Part shown: in pieces, positions 6,375 to 11,437 of the stretch
Position numbering within the stretch: the first letter of the stretch is position 1
Layout of the letters: the number at the start of each line of letters is the position of its first letter
Source: Lachnospiraceae bacterium
Lineage (GTDB): Bacteria > Bacillota > Clostridia > Lachnospirales > Lachnospiraceae
Reading direction: 5' to 3'
NCBI GenBank assembly: GCA_017958585.1
Contig: JAGDCK010000225.1
Coordinates: 1 to 11,437, forward strand
DNA: 11,437 nt
Made by a program: the position numbers and the translations under genes
The notes under the pieces: generated by a model
What the model was told of the DNA's origin: nothing
The model's input: the letters and a program-made list of their open reading frames with translations, nothing else
The model's database searches: none

Positions 6375-9047
6375 CTATCCGTTCCACCTGTTTCTGATCT
6401 TACTCTGAAGTCTGTACAGAGTGTTCATGGCATCAAGAGGAGTAAGTGTTGAGATCTCGATATCCCTGATCTCATTTATCACATCCTCATCGGTGTATGT
6501 GTCAAACAAAGACATCTGCCCCATATCAACCTCGTCCACCACAGGAACCTTGTTGGTCCTCGCTTCCCCTTTTGTATCCACAGCGATACTTTGAACCTTC
6601 TCCGTGATATCATTATCGGAAAGCTGTTCCACTATCTCTTTTGCTCTGTCTATAACCATATCGGGAACGCCTGCAAGCTTTGCCACCTGTATACCGTAGC
6701 TCTTATCCGCGCCACCCTTTATGATCTTTCTGAGGAAAACGATGTCGTCTCCAACTTCCTTTACTGCAATACAATAATTGTTTACATTGCTCATTTTGCC
6801 CTCAAGCTCTGTAAGCTCATGGTAGTGAGTTGCAAACAAAGTCTTTGCCCCAAGAAGCTTCCTGTTACTGATATGTTCGATAACAGCCCATGCTATGGAA
6901 AGGCCGTCAAATGTGGATGTTCCTCGTCCTATCTCATCCAATATGAGAAGGCTTTTTGATGTTGCATTTCTCAGGATATTTGCCACTTCATTCATCTCCA
7001 CCATAAATGTGGACTGACCGCTAGCAAGATCATCCGACGCGCCGACTCTTGTAAATATCCTGTCAACGATACCGATATTTGCGGTTTTTGCAGGGACAAA
7101 TGAACCTATCTGAGCCATCAATACTATCAAAGCTGACTGCCTCATATAGGTGGATTTTCCTGCCATATTAGGGCCTGTGATGATACTGATACAGCTGTTT
7201 CCATTATCCAGATGAGTGTCATTTGCAATGAACATATCATTGTCTATGACCTGCTCCACAACGGGGTGCCTTCCGTCTTTTATGTCAATTACACCTTTGG
7301 TATTAAGCTTTGGCCTGCAATAATGATTTCTCTCCGAAACCAGTGACAGGGATGCAAAGACATCAAGCTTTGCAATGGCTTTGGCAGTCTTCTGGATCCT
7401 GTCGATCTCCATTGCGATGGAATCCCTGATCTTACAGAACATGTCATATTCTAAGGTTGTAAGCTTATCCTCAGCATTAAGGATGGTATCCTCAAGCTCT
7501 TTTAACTTAGGGGTTGTATATCTCTCGGCATTTGACAGAGTCTGCTTTCTGATATAATCCTCGGGAACCAGATCCTTGTAGGAATTTGTGACCTCAAAAT
7601 AGTATCCGAAAACCTTATTGTATTTTATCTTTAAATTCTTGATGCCGGTACGCTCTCTGTCGGACTCTTCAAGCTCCGCAAGCCATCTTTTCCCGTCATG
7701 CTTTGCATTTCTGAGCATATCGATGGTATCATCAAAGCCGTCTTTTATGATACCACCCTCCCTGATAGTAATGGGGGGCTCTTCGATGATACTCTGATCG
7801 ATCAGAGAACAGATGTCCTCAAGGCCTTCAATATCTGCATTTATCTCCTGTAAAAGCTGTGCATCCATATCCGATAAAACAGTCTTTATGGATGGAAGCA
7901 TTGAAAGAGAACTCTTAAATGCGATAAGGTCCCTGGGATTTGCAGTCTTATATGTAACTTTACTTAAAAGTCTCTCCAGGTCGTAAACGGGATTTAAATA
8001 CTCTCTGATCTCATCCCTGTCCATGGACTTTTTATTAAGGTTTTCTACAGCGTCAAGACGAAGCTCAATGTCATCTTTTTCTACAAGGGGCTGCTCTATG
8101 TAACTTCTAAGGAGTCTTCCACCCATGGCAGTCTTTGTCTTGTCAAGTACCCAGAGAAGAGACCCTCTTTTTTGTTTTTCCCTGAGCGTTTCCGTAAGCT
8201 CCAGATTCCTTCTTGTTGAAAAATCAAGAAGCATATATTTGCTGGTAAGATAGGGATAAATATGCCTTACATGGGTAAGCTCGCTTTTTTGCGTATCATA
8301 GAGATACTGCATAAGAGACCCTGCGGCAATGATACCCGAAGGGAACTCATCGATTCCAAGACCGATAAAGGTGTTTACCTTAAAGTGTTTTAAAAGGATC
8401 CTTCTGCAGGAATCATCATCAAACATATGAGGTTCCAGAGTATTTATTGAAATATGGAGTCTGTCCCTTAAGTCCTTTAAGTCAAAACCGCTTAAATTCA
8501 AAAGGTCATTACAAACGATCTCTGAGGGAGCATATTTCATGACTTCATCCATCAGTTTCCTGAGATCCGAAACTTCAGTCACGAAAAAATCTCCTGTGGT
8601 TACATCCGCCGCTGAAAGACCGATGGCGCCGTCGGTGTAAACTATGGATAAGATGTAATTATTTTTTGAAGAATCAAGAGACTGCATATTAAGGTTTGTA
8701 CCGGGGGTAACGATCCTTACTACTTCCCTTTTAACTAAGCCCTTTGCAAGCTTAGGATCCTCCACCTGTTCGCAGATAGCTACTTTATAACCTTTACTTA
8801 CAAGCTTACTCAAATATCCCTCAGCCGCATGGAAGGGAACTCCGCACATGGGCGCCCTCTCCTCAAGACCGCAGCTTTTTCCCGTAAGTGTGATCTCCAG
8901 TTCCTTTGATGCTACCAGTGCGTCATCAAAAAACATCTCATAGAAATCTCCGAGACGATAAAAAAGAATACAGTCCTTGTACTCTTCCTTTGTCTCCAGA
9001 TATTTTTGCATCATGGGAGTGATCCCGGTTAAATCTATGTTTTCCAT
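6375..9047 (-). CDS. mutS: DNA mismatch repair protein MutS
   Basis: This 890-residue MutS1-type protein recognises mispairs and small loops. The N-terminal mismatch-binding domain carries GDFYEMF (33-39), containing the Phe-x-Glu that wedges into the mismatch. The connector, lever and clamp regions follow. The C-terminal ABC-type ATPase has the Walker A motif GPNMAGKST (625-633), SDDLASGQSTFMVEM (671-685), Walker B LLILDEIGRGTSTFDG (700-715) and FATHYHEL (738-745). Near the C-terminus QMSLF (844-848) matches the sliding-clamp-binding pentapeptide known in MutS proteins. The last residues (about 866-886) resemble the helical dimer/tetramer tail with LTPLDAMNTLYRLQ. Start choice: ATG at 9047 with GGAG 8 nt upstream, giving the expected N-terminus before the mismatch-binding domain. 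It heads the run mutS-mutL-miaA and stands about 27 nt after the terminator of the upstream transporter gene. Confidence 0.98.
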   Translation of the reverse strand: MENIDLTGITPMMQKYLETKEEYKDCILFYRLGDFYEMFFDDALVASKELEITLTGKSCGLEERAPMCGVPFHAAEGYLSKLVSKGYKVAICEQVEDPKLAKGLVKREVVRIVTPGTNLNMQSLDSSKNNYILSIVYTDGAIGLSAADVTTGDFFVTEVSDLRKLMDEVMKYAPSEIVCNDLLNLSGFDLKDLRDRLHISINTLEPHMFDDDSCRRILLKHFKVNTFIGLGIDEFPSGIIAAGSLMQYLYDTQKSELTHVRHIYPYLTSKYMLLDFSTRRNLELTETLREKQKRGSLLWVLDKTKTAMGGRLLRSYIEQPLVEKDDIELRLDAVENLNKKSMDRDEIREYLNPVYDLERLLSKVTYKTANPRDLIAFKSSLSMLPSIKTVLSDMDAQLLQEINADIEGLEDICSLIDQSIIEEPPITIREGGIIKDGFDDTIDMLRNAKHDGKRWLAELEESDRERTGIKNLKIKYNKVFGYYFEVTNSYKDLVPEDYIRKQTLSNAERYTTPKLKELEDTILNAEDKLTTLEYDMFCKIRDSIAMEIDRIQKTAKAIAKLDVFASLSLVSERNHYCRPKLNTKGVIDIKDGRHPVVEQVIDNDMFIANDTHLDNGNSCISIITGPNMAGKSTYMRQSALIVLMAQIGSFVPAKTANIGIVDRIFTRVGASDDLASGQSTFMVEMNEVANILRNATSKSLLILDEIGRGTSTFDGLSIAWAVIEHISNRKLLGAKTLFATHYHELTELEGKMSNVNNYCIAVKEVGDDIVFLRKIIKGGADKSYGIQVAKLAGVPDMVIDRAKEIVEQLSDNDITEKVQSIAVDTKGEARTNKVPVVDEVDMGQMSLFDTYTDEDVINEIRDIEISTLTPLDAMNTLYRLQSKIRNRWNG

Positions 9048-9074
9048 CGATATAACTCCAAACTCTTAAAAATC

Positions 9075-9108
9075 AAAAAACGCGGACACACAAAGTTGTG
9101 CATCCGCG
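9075..9108 (-). terminator. Intrinsic terminator of the SulP transporter gene
   Basis: On the minus strand a 12-bp stem (5' arm CGCGGATGCACA, loop ACTT, 3' arm TGTGTGTCCGCG) is followed directly by six T residues. Two of the pairs are G-U; the rest are Watson-Crick, with a six-pair CGCGGA/TCCGCG base. It begins 22 bp after the transporter stop codon. There is no T-run on the other side, so it is directional. It separates the transporter from mutS, which begins only about 27 nt further on. Confidence 0.92.
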
Positions 9109-9111
9109 AAT

Positions 9112-9140
9112 ATCTTACCACAAAATATAGTTATTGTAAA
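9112..9140 (-). promoter_or_regulatory. Candidate mutS promoter overlapping the end of the transporter gene
   Basis: On the minus strand TTTACA (9135-9140, 5/6 match to TTGACA) and TAAGAT (9112-9117, 4/6 match to TATAAT) are spaced by exactly 17 bp. Transcription would begin near 9105, within the 5' arm of the terminator hairpin, and would yield a 5' leader of about 58 nt before mutS. A promoter for the mutS run is needed somewhere here because a strong terminator precedes mutS, but this one is inferred by eye and could be wrong. Confidence 0.4.
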
Positions 9141-10747
9141 CTTTCAGCTCTCTTTAAAGCTTCATCAATATGGGGCTGGAAATTGTCATTTCCTACTTTC
9201 TCCACAAATCCTGCCTTTGTCATTACCTGCATTGGCTGTTCATTAACATGGGAGAACACAAACCTGATGCCTTTAGCGGTAAATGTGTCAAAAAGCTGCT
9301 CCAGATTGTGCATTGCAGTGGCATCAATGGCATTTACGCCTCTCATTCTGATAACGAGAACCTTTGTATCATCATTTACGGAAATACGAAGGATCTTGTC
9401 TGCGGCACCAAAGAACATGGGACCTGAGATCTCATATACCAGAACATCCTTTGGTACAACACGAAGGGATATGGAATCGGGATCATCCTCATCATCGGGA
9501 TATACCCAGCCTTCGACATTTGTCACATCACTCATTCTCTTCATGAATAAAACTGCGGCAAGAAGGATTCCGATCTCGATGGCAACAACAAGGTCGAATA
9601 CAACAGTGAGCACAAATGTGGTCAAAAGAACCAGGATATCGCTCTTAGGAGATGACTTGCAAAGGTTAACAAAAGTTCTCCATCCGCTCATGTTATAAGC
9701 AACCTGGAAAAGGATTGCAGCTATACAGGGCATGGGGATAAGCTTTGCATAAGGCATAAGGAGCACCAGTACAAGCACCAGTGTCACGGAGTGAACCATA
9801 CCTGCAATGGGAGTTCTACCACCGTTTTTGATATTAGCGGCAGTTCTTGCGATGGCACCTGTTGCAGGAATTCCTCCAAAGCATGCGGAACCGATATTTG
9901 CAACACCCTGTGCCACAAGTTCCATATTGGAACGATGTTTTGAATTAATCATGGAGTCAGCAACAACTGCTGAAAGCAGGGACTCGATTCCTGCAAGGAT
10001 AGCGATGGTTACAGCATTTGAGAGCTGCCCTCTTATATTTGCAAGAGTAAACGTCTCCATGGAAACAGTAAGTGTTGGAAGCTTATTTGAAAGATCGGGA
10101 TAAAGACTTCCGATTGTATTAACATTAAGTCCCGCAAATTTAACGATCAGAGCTGAAACTATTACAGCTATAAGGCTTCCGGGGATCTTTTTAGATACCT
10201 TGGGCCATATTATAAGTATTGCAAGGGATATAAAACCGATAAGGAGCGCTGAGAGATTCACGGTCTTAATGTTATTAACGATAGCCATAACCTTCTCCGA
10301 TGTCTCGATGGGCTTTTCTCCGTTTAAGTAGCTGATACCGGCAAAATCCTTTATCTGACCGATAAAAAGAGTAACTGCGATACCTGCGGTAAATCCGGTT
10401 GTGATGGTATAGGGAATGAATTTAAGAAGCATACCGAATCTTAAAAATCCCATGATGATCAACAAAATTCCTGCCATGATTGTGGCGATCATAAGTCCCT
10501 GAGTTCCGTCCTTTGCAACGATACCTGCGACTATGGTGGCAAATGCAGCCGTTGGACCTGCAATCTGAACTCTGCTTCCTCCAAGGAAAGCTACCAGAAA
10601 TCCTGCAATGATTGCAGTATAGATACCTGCTGTGGGAGTTACTCCCGAAGCTATGGCAAGAGCGATGGAAAGAGGAAGTGCAATGATCGCAACGATGATA
10701 CCTGCAACCACATCCTTTACAAACTGCTCTTTTGAATAGGTTTTCAT
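9131..10747 (-). CDS. SulP family anion transporter with STAS domain (DauA/YchM-like)
   Basis: This open frame of 538 residues encodes an inner-membrane SulP/SLC26-type permease. About ten or more hydrophobic segments occupy residues 12-405. Family features include LPLSIALAIASGV (24-36), GGSRVQIAGPTAAF (56-69), GFTAGIAVTLFIGQIKD (118-134), GIESLLSAVVADSM (253-266) and GGIPATGAIARTAANI (291-306). A cytoplasmic STAS domain follows at about 428-536, with IDATAMHNLEQLF (474-486). The segment YNMSGWRTFVN to FMKRM (351-404) resembles E. coli DauA, a C4-dicarboxylate transporter, as I remember it. Sulfate, bicarbonate or dicarboxylate are all possible substrates. The ATG at 10747 has no ribosome binding site. 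A well-placed one serves an in-frame ATG at 10780, but a TAA (10751-10753) interrupts that frame. The gene is flanked by its own promoter candidate and a strong terminator, and the frame after 10747 is intact. Confidence 0.9.
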   Translation of the reverse strand: MKTYSKEQFVKDVVAGIIVAIIALPLSIALAIASGVTPTAGIYTAIIAGFLVAFLGGSRVQIAGPTAAFATIVAGIVAKDGTQGLMIATIMAGILLIIMGFLRFGMLLKFIPYTITTGFTAGIAVTLFIGQIKDFAGISYLNGEKPIETSEKVMAIVNNIKTVNLSALLIGFISLAILIIWPKVSKKIPGSLIAVIVSALIVKFAGLNVNTIGSLYPDLSNKLPTLTVSMETFTLANIRGQLSNAVTIAILAGIESLLSAVVADSMINSKHRSNMELVAQGVANIGSACFGGIPATGAIARTAANIKNGGRTPIAGMVHSVTLVLVLVLLMPYAKLIPMPCIAAILFQVAYNMSGWRTFVNLCKSSPKSDILVLLTTFVLTVVFDLVVAIEIGILLAAVLFMKRMSDVTNVEGWVYPDDEDDPDSISLRVVPKDVLVYEISGPMFFGAADKILRISVNDDTKVLVIRMRGVNAIDATAMHNLEQLFDTFTAKGIRFVFSHVNEQPMQVMTKAGFVEKVGNDNFQPHIDEALKRAESLQ

Positions 10748-10780
10748 AACTTAAAAAAGCTTTGGTTTAAGTTTATCCAT
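10748..10780 (-). other. Interrupted N-terminal codons of the SulP gene, or a 9-residue leader ORF
   Basis: An ATG at 10780 opens the peptide MDKLKPKLF and then meets TAA (10751-10753). The frame is the same as the transporter frame, which restarts at ATG 10747 after one further codon (GTT). AAAGGG stands 7 nt before this ATG, whereas the ATG at 10747 lacks any Shine-Dalgarno match. From memory, many SulP proteins of this branch begin with an LKPKLF-like segment about 10 residues before an xKxYxKEQFxxD stretch. The peptide therefore looks like the genuine N-terminus cut by one nonsense codon. The alternatives are a translated leader with reinitiation 3 nt downstream, or a base-calling error. 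Confidence 0.6.
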
Positions 10781-10787
10781 TTTTAGT

Positions 10788-10793
10788 CCCTTT
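10788..10793 (-). promoter_or_regulatory. Ribosome binding site upstream of ATG 10780
   Basis: AAAGGG on the minus strand is spaced 7 nt from the ATG at 10780. It is the only convincing ribosome binding site before the transporter. It points to initiation at 10780 rather than at 10747. Confidence 0.65.
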
Positions 10794-10853
10794 CAAATTC
10801 TACGTTTATGTTTATCAAAAATTAAAATGATCACAAAAACAAAGTCGCATGCA

Positions 10854-10872
10854 TTTATAAAAATTTTATAAA
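10854..10872. repeat. Perfect 19-bp AT-only palindrome, possible operator
   Basis: TTTATAAAA and TTTTATAAA, separated by a single A, form a perfect inverted repeat in the miaB-sulP intergenic region. It would sit roughly at +8 to +26 of a transcript from the candidate promoter at 10887-10915, a typical place for a repressor site. It contains no G or C, so a chance origin in AT-rich DNA or a simple DNA-unwinding element cannot be excluded. As an RNA hairpin it would be weak. Confidence 0.4.
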
Positions 10873-10886
10873 CACACACGACTGAT

Positions 10887-10915
10887 ATGATAATACTTCA
10901 AAAAATTAAAATCAA
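10887..10915 (-). promoter_or_regulatory. Candidate promoter of the SulP transporter gene
   Basis: On the minus strand TTGATT (10910-10915, 4/6 match) and TATCAT (10887-10892, 5/6 match) are separated by 17 bp. Transcription would begin near 10880, leaving a leader of about 100 nt before ATG 10780. The region lies between two genes and is AT-rich, which favours a promoter but also raises the rate of chance matches. Confidence 0.4.
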
Positions 10916-10930
10916 GTTTTTTTGACTCAT

Positions 10931-11437
10931 TTACACAATATGGCCTATATAATAGAATCCATAGCACTTATCCAGGGACACATTTACAAGTTTCCCGATA
11001 AGGTCCTTTCCTCCGGGCAAATGAACAACAGTATTGTTTGCAAGTCTTCCCGTCATCATTGCGGGATCGTTTTCGTTTTCTTCCTCAACCAAAACTTCCA
11101 TGACCTGACCCTCGTATTTTGACACGTTTTTACGGGAGGTCTCCTGAACAGTCTTTAATACCCTGTCAAAATTAGCCTTTATCTGTTCCTCAGTAAGAAC
11201 CTGTTCCCACTCTGCCGCCGGAGTTCCGGTTCTCTTTGAATAGATAAATGTAAAAGCATTGTCAAAATCCGCTTTCTTTATAACGTCAATGGTATCATCA
11301 ACGTCTTTATCCGTCTCTCCGGGGAAGCCCACGATAATGTCTGTTGTAAGGGACACATCAGGGATCTCTCTTCTGATCTTTTCCACAAGGGCAAGGTATT
11401 GCTCCTTTGTATATCTTCTGTTCATGCGATAGAGGAT
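10931..11437 (-). CDS. miaB: tRNA-2-methylthio-N6-dimethylallyladenosine synthase MiaB, C-terminal part
   Basis: The frame is open to the right edge of the window, so only the last 168 residues are seen. MiaB is a radical-SAM methylthiotransferase that converts i6A37 of tRNA to ms2i6A37. Visible are the end of the radical-SAM domain, with ILYRMNRRYTKEQYLALV at the edge and SLTTDIIVGFPGETD about 30 residues further on, and then the methylthiotransferase-typical FTFIYSKRTGTPAA. A C-terminal TRAM domain follows, about the last 60 residues, starting near SKYEGQ and including LPGGKDLIGKLVNVSL, and is thought to bind tRNA. The [4Fe-4S] cysteine motifs lie outside the window. The wording fits MiaB better than its paralogue MtaB, and the mutS-mutL-miaA context agrees. 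The stop codon is followed by about 150 bp of AT-rich DNA without a GC-rich terminator. Confidence 0.93.
   Translation of the reverse strand: MLYRMNRRYTKEQYLALVEKIRREIPDVSLTTDIIVGFPGETDKDVDDTIDVIKKADFDNAFTFIYSKRTGTPAAEWEQVLTEEQIKANFDRVLKTVQETSRKNVSKYEGQVMEVLVEEENENDPAMMTGRLANNTVVHLPGGKDLIGKLVNVSLDKCYGFYYIGHIV

Noticed and set aside
9096..9698. A 200-codon open frame on the plus strand opposite the transporter gene
   Set aside because: It starts with TTG inside the terminator hairpin, has no ribosome binding site that I can see, and lies wholly opposite the well-supported SulP and STAS coding sequence. It is a shadow of that codon pattern.
10751..10762. Frameshift in the T-run as the cause of the interrupted SulP N-terminus
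   Set aside because: The upstream ATG 10780 and the downstream frame are in the same phase, so no insertion or deletion is needed. A single nonsense codon explains the interruption.
10781..10880. A riboswitch in the roughly 100-nt leader of the transporter gene
   Set aside because: The leader is AT-rich with no GC-rich stems, terminator/antiterminator pair or recognisable conserved riboswitch core. Only short palindromes such as GCATGC and TGATCA are present.
10898..10925. Inverted repeat TCAAAAAA/TTTTTTGA downstream of miaB as a terminator
   Set aside because: The 8-bp arms hold only one G-C pair with a 12-nt loop, so the hairpin would be very weak. It also overlaps the -35 of the promoter candidate. 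It is better explained as AT-rich composition.

Overview
The window is a chromosomal housekeeping segment from a low-to-moderate-GC anaerobic Firmicute, most likely a Clostridia member of the Lachnospiraceae type. The support is gene content and order, not a database match: miaB, then mutS-mutL with an endonuclease-type MutL, then miaA, a YnbB-like PLP enzyme, radC, and an mreB/mreC pair. Every real gene lies on the minus strand, so transcription runs from high to low coordinates. There are no tRNA or rRNA genes, CRISPR arrays, insertion sequences or phage genes.

Layout in the direction of transcription: (1) the 3' part of miaB (10931-11437, cut by the window edge); (2) an AT-rich intergenic stretch of about 150 bp with a candidate promoter and a perfect 19-bp palindrome; (3) a DauA/YchM-like SulP transporter with a STAS domain, followed by a strong intrinsic terminator; (4) a tightly packed run mutS, mutL, miaA, YnbB-like gene, radC, mreB-like gene, mreC, with gaps of 10 to 40 bp and a 1-bp TAATG overlap between the last two. 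mreC is cut by the left edge.

Functionally, MutS and MutL form a methyl-independent mismatch repair system in which MutL carries the endonuclease motif. Both proteins carry sliding-clamp-type pentapeptides. MiaA and MiaB, on either side, perform consecutive steps in making ms2i6A37 of tRNA. MreB-like and MreC belong to the lateral cell-wall elongation machinery. RadC and the PLP enzyme have uncertain physiological roles. The transporter has its own promoter candidate and terminator and looks like an independent unit lodged between miaB and mutS.

No wholly new system is evident. The points most worth a second look are: an in-frame TAA at codon 10 of the transporter gene, downstream of a well-placed ribosome binding site; an MreB homologue that has lost the residues expected for ATP hydrolysis; and a candidate mutS promoter whose start would fall inside the terminator of the preceding gene.
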